From Pseudomonadota bacterium (GTDB lineage: Bacteria; Pseudomonadota; Alphaproteobacteria; Rhizobiales; Beijerinckiaceae), in the NCBI GenBank assembly GCA_028876585.1, contig JAGWRL010000204.1, forward strand, positions 1 through 18,224: 18,224 nucleotides of DNA. The letters are read 5' to 3'. Position numbers and translations under genes: made by a program. Numbering within the stretch: the stretch's first letter is position 1; every line of letters begins with the position of its first letter. This document shows positions 8,263 through 15,971 of this stretch, in pieces. The notes under the pieces were generated by a model. It had not been told where the DNA came from and ran no database searches. It worked only from the letters and a program-made list of their open reading frames with translations.

Positions 8263-8363
8263 CAAAGCCCCCCTGTCGCGCCCGTCGCGGCCTTGCGACC
8301 GCCCTTTACAGTCCGGGCGGGCGCCATTGTTATTTAGCGGTCCAAAAAGCGCGGCGGCAAGCT

Positions 8364-9266
8364 TTATGACGACGCCAGCGCCGGCTCCGGCCGGTGCGGG
8401 ATCTGCGCCCGCGCGACGCCCGCCTTCACCGCCGCCTGCACCTTCTCGAACGCCCGCACCTCGATCTGGCGCACCCGCTCGCGCGAGACGCCGAATTCGG
8501 TCGAGAGTTCCTCCAGCGTGATCGGATCGTCGGCGAGCCGGCGCGCCTCGAAGATGCGGCGCTCGCGCGGGTTAAGCACGCTCAGCGCCTGCCGCAGCGC
8601 GACCATGCGCGTGTCGCTCTCCTCGCGGTCGACCAGCGCGGCTTCCTGATTGATCGTGTCGTCGACCAGCCAGTCCTGCCATTCGCCTTCGCCTTCCTCG
8701 CGCAGCGGCGCGTTGAGCGAGGCGTCGCCGCCTAGGCGCCGGTTCATGTCGACGACTTCCTGCTTCGCGACGCCGAGCCGATGCGCGATCAGGGCGACCT
8801 GATCGTCGCGCAGATCGCCTTCGTCGAGCGCGGAGATGCGGCTTTTCGCCTTGCGCAGGTTGAAGAACAGCTTCTTCTGACTCGCGGTGGTGCCCATCTT
8901 CACGAGCGACCAGGAGCGCAGGATATATTCTTGAATTGACGCGCGGATCCACCACATAGCGTAGGTGGCGAGCTTGAACCCTTTGTCGGGCTCGAATCGC
9001 CGCACCGCTTGCATCAGGCCGACATTGCCTTCGGAGATCACTTCGCCGATCGGCAGGCCGTAGCCGCGATAGCCCATGGCGATCTTGGCGACGAGACGCA
9101 GGTGGGAGGTGACGAGCTTGTGCGCGGCGTCGCGGTCGTCATGCTCGCGCCAGCGCTTGGCGAGCATGTATTCTTCCTGCGGCTCCAGCATCGGGAACCG
9201 CTTGATTTCGGCGAGATAACGAGCCAGGCCGGATTCGCCGGCGATGACTGGGAGAGCGGCGGCCAT
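8364..9266 (-). CDS. rpoH: RNA polymerase heat-shock sigma factor (sigma-32)
   Basis: A 300-residue sigma factor directing RNA polymerase to heat-shock promoters. Region 2 is clear (HKLVTSHLRLVAKIAMGYRGYGLPIGEVISEGNVGLMQAV, given here as one continuous region around residues 48-88), followed by GFKLATYAMWWIRASIQEYI. The RpoH box QKKLFFNLR starts at Q130, close to its position in E. coli, and separates this protein from RpoD and RpoS. Region 4.2 near residues 250-277 has the helix-turn-helix ELSTEFGVSRERVRQIE. ATG 9266 is preceded by AGGAGGACC, an excellent ribosome binding site. It lies 181 nt after rluD on the same strand; a weak promoter-like TATATG about 70 nt upstream may allow separate transcription. 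Rhizobiales often carry two rpoH genes; which one this is cannot be told here. Confidence 0.96.
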   Translation of the reverse strand: MAAALPVIAGESGLARYLAEIKRFPMLEPQEEYMLAKRWREHDDRDAAHKLVTSHLRLVAKIAMGYRGYGLPIGEVISEGNVGLMQAVRRFEPDKGFKLATYAMWWIRASIQEYILRSWSLVKMGTTASQKKLFFNLRKAKSRISALDEGDLRDDQVALIAHRLGVAKQEVVDMNRRLGGDASLNAPLREEGEGEWQDWLVDDTINQEAALVDREESDTRMVALRQALSVLNPRERRIFEARRLADDPITLEELSTEFGVSRERVRQIEVRAFEKVQAAVKAGVARAQIPHRPEPALASS

Positions 9267-9366
9267 ATTGGTCCTCCTGACGACGGTCCGGATTCAAGGT
9301 CCGGGCGTCGGCGCGCCAAAGGGCGTGCGTTGCAGCATATAGTTCGGCCAACCGTGACCGAAAGAG

Positions 9367-9383
9367 GGCGTTTTCACGACGCC
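9367..9383 (-). terminator. Weak hairpin, possible end of the bmt-rluD transcript
   Basis: On the minus strand GGCGT and ACGCC can pair across a 7-nt loop, followed by CTCTTT. It lies 65 nt past the rluD stop and ahead of rpoH. The stem is only 5 bp and the T-run is short, so this is a tentative call. Confidence 0.25.
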
Positions 9384-9447
9384 GGGCGCCACTTGCATGA
9401 ATGTTCGGTCATGAATCGGTAATTCGGCGCGCTCGTTTCCCCGTCGG

Positions 9448-10422
9448 CTATACGCGCAACGCCCTTTCAAGTTCCAGGAAATCCTGCGGCGGCGGGCGTT
9501 CGAACAGCATCGATTGTGAGGTTACGGGATGCTCGAATCCGAGCGTCTGCGCGTGCAATGCCTGCCGATTAAGTGCGGCCAGCGCCGCCCGCGCGCCCTC
9601 GTCGAGCCGGTTCGCCTTGGTCTTGAACCCGGCCCCGTAGAGCGAATCGCCCAGCAGCGGATGGCCGAAATGGGCGAGGTGGACGCGGATCTGATGTGTG
9701 CGCCCGGTCTCCAGCCGGCAGCGCAGCCGCGCCGCCGCGCCGAGGGGCTCCTCGACCTGCCAATGCGTCACCGCATGGCGTCCACGCCCGGGCGGCACCA
9801 CCATCATGCGCTCGCGCGAGTGCGGGTGGCGGTCGAGCGCGGCCTCGATCACGCCGGAGCGGGCGGGAAAGGCGTTCCAGGCCAGTGCGACATATTCGCG
9901 CGCCAGCGAACCGGAGCGGCCGTGGTCGGCGAACAGTTCGGCCAGCCCGCGATGCGCCGCGTCGGTCTTGGCGACCACCAGCAGCCCCGAGGTGTCCTTG
10001 TCGAGCCGATGCACGATGCCCGGCCGCTTGACGCCGCCGATGCCCGACAGCGACGCGCCGCAATGGCGGATCAGCGCGTTGACCAGCGTGCCGCCGGGAT
10101 GGCCGGGGGCGGGGTGGGTGACGAGCCCGGCCGGCTTGTTGACAATGATCAGCCATTCGTCCTCGAACACGACATCGAGCGCGATGTCCTCGCCGACGAC
10201 GGCGGTTTCCTCCGGCTCCGGCGCGGCGAGCGTCACCACCGCGCCGGGGCTGAGCTTTTTCGCCGCGTCGCGCGCCGGGGCGCCGTCGACGGCGACGCAA
10301 CCCTGCTCGATCAGCGCCTTGAGCCTGGTGCGGGAAAACCCCTCCGCCGTGTGGCTGAGGAAGCGGTCGAGCCGCTCGCCCGCCGCCTCCGCCGCCACCT
10401 CGAACGTCGAAATTTCGCTCAC
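9448..10422 (-). CDS. rluD: 23S rRNA pseudouridine synthase, RluA/RluD family
   Basis: A 324-residue enzyme that converts uridines to pseudouridine in large-subunit rRNA. Residues ~10-75 are an S4 RNA-binding domain (RLDRFLSHTAEGFSRTRLKALI). The catalytic domain has VNKPAGLVTHP, then the signature GIVHRLDKDTSGLLVVAKTD, with catalytic aspartate D141 (D139 in E. coli RluD). GRTHQIRVHLAHFGHPLLGD is the second conserved block. The start is GTG 10422-10420, which overlaps the TGA of the upstream methyltransferase gene by 4 nt (GTGA), so translation is probably coupled; a GAGG lies 4 nt upstream. Length and the S4 domain favour RluD over RluA or RluC, but the exact target sites cannot be proved from sequence. 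Confidence 0.88.
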   Translation of the reverse strand: MSEISTFEVAAEAAGERLDRFLSHTAEGFSRTRLKALIEQGCVAVDGAPARDAAKKLSPGAVVTLAAPEPEETAVVGEDIALDVVFEDEWLIIVNKPAGLVTHPAPGHPGGTLVNALIRHCGASLSGIGGVKRPGIVHRLDKDTSGLLVVAKTDAAHRGLAELFADHGRSGSLAREYVALAWNAFPARSGVIEAALDRHPHSRERMMVVPPGRGRHAVTHWQVEEPLGAAARLRCRLETGRTHQIRVHLAHFGHPLLGDSLYGAGFKTKANRLDEGARAALAALNRQALHAQTLGFEHPVTSQSMLFERPPPQDFLELERALRV

Positions 10423-11417
10423 GTCGCCTCGCGGGCGCGCCGGCGCGCCCGCGGCGCCGCGTTTTCCTGCGCGGGGGGCGACACCAGCGGCCCCAGCGCG
10501 GCGACGATCGCCTCCACGCTCGGCCGCTCGCCGGGCCGGTGGCCGTCGAGCGCGCGGCGCATCGCCGTGATATGGGCGGGCTTGTTGCCGCAACAGCCGC
10601 CGACGACGCTCGCGCCGCAATCGACCGCCAGCCGCGCGTAATCCGCCATCAACTCCGGCGTGCCGGAATAATGGATATGCGCGCCATGCCATTGCGGCAC
10701 GCCGGCGTTGGCCTTGGCGATCACCTTCGCCTCGGGCCGGCGCGCCGTCATGCCGAGGATGGAGACGAGCAGATCGGCGGCGCCGACGCCGCAATTGGCG
10801 CCGAAGGCGAGCGGCGGCGTCTCGAACCCCTCGAACATCTCGGCGTAGGCGTCGGGCGAGAGGCCCATCATGGTGCGCCCGGCGGTGTCGAAGCTCGCCG
10901 TCGCGGCATAGGGCATGCCGAGCGTCGTCGCGGCGCGGGCGGCGGCGCGGATTTCCTCCGGCGCCGACATGGTCTCGATCCAGACGACGTCGACGCCGCC
11001 TTCCTTCAAGCCCTCGATCTGCTCGATGAAGGCGTCGGTCGCCTCCGCCTCGGTCAGCGGCCCCAGCGGCGCCAGGAGATCGCCGGTCGGGCCGACCGAT
11101 CCGGCCACCACCACCCGCCGCCCCGCCTTGTCGGCGACCTCGCGCGCGATTTCGCCCGCGAACCGGTTGAGTTCGCGCACGCGGCCTTCCAGTCTGTGCA
11201 GCATCAGCCGGCGCCGGTTGCCGCCGAACGAATTCGTGAGAATGATGTCCGCGCCGGCGTCGACGAAGGCTTGATGCAGCGCGCGGATTTTCGCTGGCTC
11301 GGCCTCGTTCCACAATTCCGGCGTTTCGCCGGCGGCGAGGCCCATTTCGAACAGATTGGTGCCGGTGGCGCCGTCCGCGAGCAGCGGGCGACCTTCGGCA
11401 AGCAGGGTTTGCAGCAT
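10419..11417 (-). CDS. bmt: Homocysteine S-methyltransferase, betaine-type (Bmt)
   Basis: A 332-residue zinc methyltransferase expected to pass a methyl group, probably from betaine, to homocysteine to make methionine. Motifs: LLADGATGTNLFEMGL near residue 12, ADIILTNSFGGNR, VVVAGSVGPTGDL, WIETMSAPEEIRAA, GANCGVG with C209, and GGCCGNKP with C275 and C276. The three cysteines are the zinc ligands of the BHMT/MetH N-terminal family. Length and wording closely resemble my memory of the 333-residue Sinorhizobium Bmt. I chose ATG 11417, with a weak GAGA 8 nt ahead; the frame extends to 11540 but the extra residues have no family character. It overlaps rluD by 4 nt. S-methylmethionine or another methyl donor remains possible. 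Confidence 0.82.
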   Translation of the reverse strand: MLQTLLAEGRPLLADGATGTNLFEMGLAAGETPELWNEAEPAKIRALHQAFVDAGADIILTNSFGGNRRRLMLHRLEGRVRELNRFAGEIAREVADKAGRRVVVAGSVGPTGDLLAPLGPLTEAEATDAFIEQIEGLKEGGVDVVWIETMSAPEEIRAAARAATTLGMPYAATASFDTAGRTMMGLSPDAYAEMFEGFETPPLAFGANCGVGAADLLVSILGMTARRPEAKVIAKANAGVPQWHGAHIHYSGTPELMADYARLAVDCGASVVGGCCGNKPAHITAMRRALDGHRPGERPSVEAIVAALGPLVSPPAQENAAPRARRRAREAT

Positions 11418-11721
11418 GGAACGGGTCTCGGGGCAAAGTTCGCGCCGAGATAGAGGCGCGCCGCCCCGGCCGCAAGTGAGCGGCGTAAAGTTTGCGGCCG
11501 CGGCGCGCGAAACGGGGCGCCGCATTACGTAATTTAACACTTGAGCGGCGCACGGCCGCGCGGCGGTTTGCGCGCGCGACTTGATTTATATCGCGCGGGC
11601 GGTCAAAGGCGGCGGGCTATGGCGTCTCAGAAGAATTGAGATAGTGCAGGCCGGCGCTGCGAAAGCGCGCGATCGGCATCGGCGAGGTCCTGGCGTTGGC
11701 GCACGGGGCTTGGAGGGTCAT
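11418..11721. other. Divergent intergenic region between bmt and the glycosyltransferase gene
   Basis: This 304-bp stretch holds no gene I can support. It contains the 8-bp palindrome TTACGTAA at 11525-11532 and an AT-rich TTTATAT at 11585-11591 within GC-rich surroundings; both are plausible parts of promoters or a regulator site. No SAM-type riboswitch upstream of bmt was recognised by eye. Confidence 0.4.
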
Positions 11722-13260
11722 GTGAAGGTTCTTTTTGTCAGCGATAGCCTCGGGGCTCCTATTCCGCAGCGCGGCATTCACAATTTCAGCATGTCGCTGA
11801 TCGAAAATCTCAAGGCGCAGGGGGCGGTGGTGGACCTCCTGGTCGAACGCCCGCCCGGGCGGTGGTTCGCGGGCAGGATGAAATCAAAAGTCGTCGACCT
11901 CGGGGTGACGAAGAAATCAGTCGCGCTCGCGGACGTATTTCGCTTTTTTGGCAACAATAGGTACGATACGGGTTGGATCAATCGCGCGGCTGAGCGACGT
12001 TTTGCGCCTCGAACGCTCCTAAAGCTGGCAGGCTGGGCTTTCGTCGGCTTCGTAAGACGTTGGGCCGGGCCGCCTTTAACGGTGGAGAACGACCCCAAGC
12101 TGGTCGATTTCGTGCCGGCCACCGCCTACCATCTGACCATGCCGGACAATTTCGTGGTGGCGCCGTCGGTTTACACCGAAATGGTGCTGCGCGCCGCCTG
12201 GGGCCTGCCGCCCGACACGGTCGACGCCACCGGCTACGACCTCGTCATCGTCGACACGCCGATGTATTTCAAGGTCGCGGGCATCGACTCGAAATTCATC
12301 GTCTCGGTGGTGCATGACATCATCCCGCTGCGCGATCCGATGATGACGCCCTTCTGGCGAAATCTGTTCTTGAAGAAAATCGAAGGCGTGTTGGCGCTGA
12401 AGCCGAATTTTGCATTTGTCTCCGAATACACACGCGATATCTTCAAGCAGGGCTTCCCCAATTACAAGCTGCGGCGCAGCTTCGTCTATTATCCGACCCT
12501 GCGCAAAGGCGTGGTGCGGCGCGCGATGGCGGCGACGAGCGTGCAACACATGCGCTACGCGCCGCCCGAACTCGCCAATATCGAGCGGAGCGTCGAACTC
12601 CAGGACCGCATCGACCGGGAGCGCATTTACGAAAGCGCGATGGAGCGACGCGTCGCGGCGATGGCGCGCTACCAGCGTATAACGCAGGTGCAGGACGCCT
12701 ATATGCGGCTCGGCTGGAACTCGACGCTGCCCTATTTCGTCACCGTCGTCTCCGACGAACCGCGCAAGAACATCGGTCTGCTGATCAAGGCGTTCATCGC
12801 GCTGAAGGGCCGCGCCAATATGGTCGTGCTCGGCAACGTCGACGGCCGCCGCTATATCGGCGACGACGCCAACGCGATGGGCCATATCCGGTTCACCGGC
12901 TATATCGCGGAGAGCGAGAAGGCGCGCATCCTGGCCGCCTCCGACGGCATGATCTTTCCGAGTTTCACCGAGGGGTTCGGCATTCCGATCACCGAGGGCG
13001 CGCTCTACAGCAAACCGGTGCTGTGCTCCGACATCGAGGTGTTCCGTGAGGTGGCGGCCGAGGAGGCGTTCTATTTCGACCCCTATCGCGAAGATACGCT
13101 GGTGGCCGCCGTCAATGCCGTGATCGGCGCGCCGGAGGAGGCGAACGCCCGCGCCGCGCGGTTGAAGGCGCGCGTGCTGGAGCGCTTCACGATGGAGGGC
13201 GCGGCCGCGCGGTTAAAGGCGTTTTTGCAGGAGGCGGGACTTTCGCCAAAGGCGACGTAG
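11722..13260 (+). CDS. Glycosyltransferase family 4 (GT-B fold)
   Basis: A 512-residue cytoplasmic or membrane-associated glycosyltransferase. GTG 11722 follows GGAGG (11712-11716) by 5 nt and opens the usual N-terminal MKVLFVSDSLG strand. The C-terminal nucleotide-sugar domain has VSDEPRKNIGLLIKAF, then FTEGFGIPITEGAL carrying the EX7E pair E417 and E425, and KPVLCSDIEVFREV: classic GT4 features. Between the two domains (roughly residues 255-335) is a long charged, arginine-rich helical insert that ordinary GT4 enzymes lack. The first ~115 codons are about 55% GC by hand count, while the following part rises above 70%. A methyltransferase gene follows after 63 nt. The likely role is in surface polysaccharide synthesis; donor and acceptor cannot be deduced. 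Confidence 0.87.
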   Translation: MKVLFVSDSLGAPIPQRGIHNFSMSLIENLKAQGAVVDLLVERPPGRWFAGRMKSKVVDLGVTKKSVALADVFRFFGNNRYDTGWINRAAERRFAPRTLLKLAGWAFVGFVRRWAGPPLTVENDPKLVDFVPATAYHLTMPDNFVVAPSVYTEMVLRAAWGLPPDTVDATGYDLVIVDTPMYFKVAGIDSKFIVSVVHDIIPLRDPMMTPFWRNLFLKKIEGVLALKPNFAFVSEYTRDIFKQGFPNYKLRRSFVYYPTLRKGVVRRAMAATSVQHMRYAPPELANIERSVELQDRIDRERIYESAMERRVAAMARYQRITQVQDAYMRLGWNSTLPYFVTVVSDEPRKNIGLLIKAFIALKGRANMVVLGNVDGRRYIGDDANAMGHIRFTGYIAESEKARILAASDGMIFPSFTEGFGIPITEGALYSKPVLCSDIEVFREVAAEEAFYFDPYREDTLVAAVNAVIGAPEEANARAARLKARVLERFTMEGAAARLKAFLQEAGLSPKAT

Positions 13261-13323
13261 CGGTTTCTTTAACGTCGCCGGGCCATTCCTTATCGTCAAC
13301 GATCTGTTCGACAAGGCGCGCCG

Positions 13324-14040
13324 GTGGACCTCAAGGAAATCGACATTCTCGCCGACGGCATCTCGGCGCATTGGTATTACCGCGCCAAGGCCGAGGCGAT
13401 GCGGCGGCTGCTGGAGGGCGAGGGCGCGCGCGGCGTGCTCGACGTCGGCGCCGGCTCCGGCTTTTTCTCGCGCCATCTGCTGGCGACGACCGGGGCGGCG
13501 CAGGCGTGTTGCGTCGATCCCAGCTACGAGGCCGACCGCGACGAGACCGAAGCCGGCAAGCCGCTGCGTTTCCGCCGCAGCGTCGCGGCCAGCGACGCCG
13601 ATCTCGTGCTGATGATGGATGTGCTGGAGCATGTCGACGACGACGTCGGGCTGGCGGCCGAATATGTCGGCAAGGTCCCCTCCGGCGCGCGCTTTCTCGT
13701 CTCCGTGCCGGCGTTCCAGTTCCTGTGGAGCGGGCATGACGTGTTTCTGGAGCATCGCCGCCGCTACACATTGCCGCAGATCGAGCAGACCGTCGCCCAG
13801 GCCGGGCTCGAAGTCGTCGCCGGCAATTACTATTTCGGCGGCGTGTTCCCGCTCGCCGCCGGCATAAGGATGGCGCAGAACCTGCGGGGCCAGGCGGCGG
13901 GCGAGGCGCGCTCGCAGTTGAAGCGCCACCATCCGCTCGTCAACGGCGCGCTGTCGGCGGTATGCGCTTTGGAGGCGCCGTTGCAGCGCTGGAACCGCGC
14001 CTTCGGCCTTTCCGCCTTCGTGCTGGCGCGAAAGCCCTGA
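13324..14040 (+). CDS. Class I SAM-dependent methyltransferase
   Basis: A 238-residue methyltransferase. Motif I is DVGAGSG at residues 40-46, a standard SAM-binding loop; the post-strand-4 region reads LMMDVLEHVDDD around D99, and LVSVPAFQFLWSGHD follows. The C-terminal third ends in a moderately hydrophobic stretch (NYYFGGVFPLAAGIRMA) which may lie at the membrane. The start is GTG 13324 with AAGG 7 nt ahead. It is 63 nt after the glycosyltransferase and 55 nt before xylB, so a shared transcript is likely. Proteins of this type often accompany glycosyltransferases in polysaccharide or glycolipid clusters. The substrate is unknown. Confidence 0.85.
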   Translation: MDLKEIDILADGISAHWYYRAKAEAMRRLLEGEGARGVLDVGAGSGFFSRHLLATTGAAQACCVDPSYEADRDETEAGKPLRFRRSVAASDADLVLMMDVLEHVDDDVGLAAEYVGKVPSGARFLVSVPAFQFLWSGHDVFLEHRRRYTLPQIEQTVAQAGLEVVAGNYYFGGVFPLAAGIRMAQNLRGQAAGEARSQLKRHHPLVNGALSAVCALEAPLQRWNRAFGLSAFVLARKP

Positions 14041-14095
14041 CTTCGCGCGCGCCCTGTCGTATGCTGGCGGCTTGGCACAGGCGGGAGGAGCGCGC

Positions 14096-15586
14096 ATGGC
14101 GCGGGATGTGTTTCTCGGGCTCGACATTGGCACGTCGTCGGTCAAGGCGCTGCTGATCGACGCCGAACAGCGCGTTGTCGCCGAAGCGACCGCCGCGCTC
14201 GACGTCTCGCGTCCGCATCCGCTGTGGAGCGAGCAGAACCCGGACGATTGGGTGGAAGGCGTCGAGGCCGCCGTGCATACGGTGCGCCGCCACGCGCCGG
14301 AAGCCTTCGCCCGCCTCGCCGCCGTGGGCCTCAGCGGCCAGATGCACGGCGCGACCTTTCTCGACGGCGCCGACAAGCCGCTGCGCCCGGCGATCCTGTG
14401 GAACGACGGCCGCTCGTCCGCCGAATGCTGGGAATTGGCCCGCCGCGTGCCCGATTTTCTCAAGCGCGCCGGCAATCTGGCGATGCCCGGCTTCACCGCG
14501 CCGAAGGCGATGTGGGTCGCCAAACACGAACCGGCCGTGTTCGCCGCTGCGCGGCGCATCCTGCTGCCGAAGGATTATGTGCGGCTAAAGCTGTCGGGCG
14601 CGGCGGTCAGCGAGATGTCCGACGCCGCCGGCACGCTTTGGCTCGACATCGCCGGGCGGCGCTGGGACGAGGAGCTGATCGCCGCCAGCGGTCTGACGCT
14701 CGCGCATATGCCGGCGCTGGTCGAAGGCTCCGAAGTCTCCGCCTATCTGTCGCCGGAGGTCGCCGCGTCCTGGGGGCTGGCGGGGCGCCAAATCCCGATC
14801 GCGGGCGGGGGCGGCGACAATGCGGCCTCCGCGGTCGGGGTCGGCGCGATCGAGGCGGGCGAGGGTTTCGTCTCGCTCGGCACTTCGGGCGTGATCTTCT
14901 CCGTCACCGACAAATATGTGAGCCTGCCGCAACGCACGCTGCACGCCTTCTGCCACGCCTTGCCGGGGCGCTGGCACGGCATGTCGGTGATGCTGTCGGC
15001 GGCGGCCTCGCTCACCTGGGCGGCGCAACTCATCGGGCGCGGCGACCGGATCGGCGATTGCGTCGATGCGGCGGAAGCTTTTGGGCGCGATCCCGCCGCG
15101 CTCAACGCCGCGCCGATTTTCCTGCCCTATCTCTCGGGCGAGCGCACGCCGCATAACGATCCCGCCGCGACCGGCCTGTTCGCCGGCTTCACCGCCAGCC
15201 ACGGCGCCGAGGCGCTGCTGTTTGCGGTGATGGAGGGTGTCGCGTTCTCGTTCGCCGACGGCGTCGACGTGCTGCGCGAGGCGGACGCCGCGCCGAAGAT
15301 TCCGCTGCTGGTCGGCGGCGGCGCGCGCTCGGGCTACTGGGGCCAGATGATCTCCGACGTGACGGGGCTGTCGATCGACCTCGCCGCCGGGGCGGAAGCC
15401 GGCGCGGCGCTCGGCGCGGCGCGGCTCGCGATGCTGGCGGCCAAGGCCGGCGAGGAGCGCGCGATCTGCGCCCGGCCGCAGACGCAGCGCCGCTTCACGC
15501 CCGACCCCGCCCGCGCCGCGCTGCACGCGCCGCGATTGGCGCGCTACCGGGCGCTGTATGGGGCGGAGAAGGCGGCGCGGGGGTGA
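14096..15586 (+). CDS. xylB: Xylulokinase (FGGY family)
   Basis: A 496-residue FGGY-family kinase transferring phosphate from ATP to D-xylulose for entry into the pentose phosphate pathway. The N-terminal phosphate loop is GLDIGTSSVKALLID (D10). Substrate-site blocks are GLSGQMHGATFLD and ILWNDGRSSAE, then MPGFTAPKAMWV and LLPKDYVRLKLSG; GGGGDNAASAVGVG carries the catalytic base D241 (D233 in E. coli XylB). LPYLSGERTPHNDP and GGGARSGYWGQMISD complete the C-terminal domain. Resemblance to E. coli XylB runs along the whole length, so this is not the rhamnulokinase missing from the rha locus. ATG 14096 follows GGAGGAG by 5 nt. No xylose isomerase or transporter gene adjoins it. Confidence 0.93.
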   Translation: MARDVFLGLDIGTSSVKALLIDAEQRVVAEATAALDVSRPHPLWSEQNPDDWVEGVEAAVHTVRRHAPEAFARLAAVGLSGQMHGATFLDGADKPLRPAILWNDGRSSAECWELARRVPDFLKRAGNLAMPGFTAPKAMWVAKHEPAVFAAARRILLPKDYVRLKLSGAAVSEMSDAAGTLWLDIAGRRWDEELIAASGLTLAHMPALVEGSEVSAYLSPEVAASWGLAGRQIPIAGGGGDNAASAVGVGAIEAGEGFVSLGTSGVIFSVTDKYVSLPQRTLHAFCHALPGRWHGMSVMLSAAASLTWAAQLIGRGDRIGDCVDAAEAFGRDPAALNAAPIFLPYLSGERTPHNDPAATGLFAGFTASHGAEALLFAVMEGVAFSFADGVDVLREADAAPKIPLLVGGGARSGYWGQMISDVTGLSIDLAAGAEAGAALGAARLAMLAAKAGEERAICARPQTQRRFTPDPARAALHAPRLARYRALYGAEKAARG

Positions 15587-15603
15587 CCCAATTTCGCCGC
15601 CGC

Positions 15604-15906
15604 CTATTTACACAACTTGCCGGTCAACGAACGGTTTGCCCACTTGATGACGATCGCGCTACCCTCTTGCGTAAACTCAACCGGGCCGCGGCCCGTCCGG
15701 TTGTTTGACCAGTCGATAGTGTCGCCTGCCAGATGCGCCCAGCTTCCGAACTTTTTGCCGCCTTCCACATAGTCGCCGTTGGGTAGAAAGACGGAGGTTC
15801 GGCCGTTGCTCCAGCAAATTTTGTGGCCAATCAAACTGTCGAAAACCTGCGAATACGCCGCGACTGGCATGAGGCAAAGCATTAAAGAAATAAAAATCGT
15901 GCGCAT
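15604..15906 (-). CDS. Small secreted protein of unknown function
   Basis: A 100-residue protein starting at ATG 15906-15904, behind GGGAGGGG. Residues 1-19 are a signal peptide (MRTIFISLMLCLMPVAAYS) with likely cleavage before Q20. The mature ~80 residues contain two cysteines, near the start (HKICW) and at the C-terminus (GKLCK), which could form a disulfide closing a small beta-barrel-like domain. Repeated elements SNGRTSVFLPNGDYVEGG and WSNNRTGRGPVEFTQEG suggest beta hairpins. It is convergent with xylB (17-nt gap) and lies 65 nt downstream of hemF on the same strand. GC is about 54% by hand count, lower than the neighbours. I do not recognise the family. Confidence 0.7.
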   Translation of the reverse strand: MRTIFISLMLCLMPVAAYSQVFDSLIGHKICWSNGRTSVFLPNGDYVEGGKKFGSWAHLAGDTIDWSNNRTGRGPVEFTQEGSAIVIKWANRSLTGKLCK

Positions 15907-15971
15907 TGACCCCTCCCGTTGCTTTATCCCGCACCGTAACTGTAGTCGAAAAGTCGTACAAGCCCCAAATT

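Noticed and set aside
8299..8320. Inverted repeat CCGCCC/GGGCGG as an rpoH terminator
   Set aside because: The 6-bp stem has a 10-nt loop and no T-run on the minus strand; such stems are expected by chance at this GC.
6811..8337. 508-codon plus-strand open frame opposite the secreted unknown protein
   Set aside because: The minus-strand frame has a proper signal peptide, ribosome binding site and balanced composition; the plus-strand frame is compositionally an antisense artefact.
10423..11553. Continuous frame extending rluD upstream across bmt
   Set aside because: The upstream part is a shadow of bmt; GTG 10422 overlapping the bmt stop is the natural start.
14096..15586. The idea that this kinase is the missing rhamnulokinase
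   Set aside because: The SGQMHG, WNDGR, MPGFTAPK and GERTPHN blocks follow E. coli XylB closely along the entire length.
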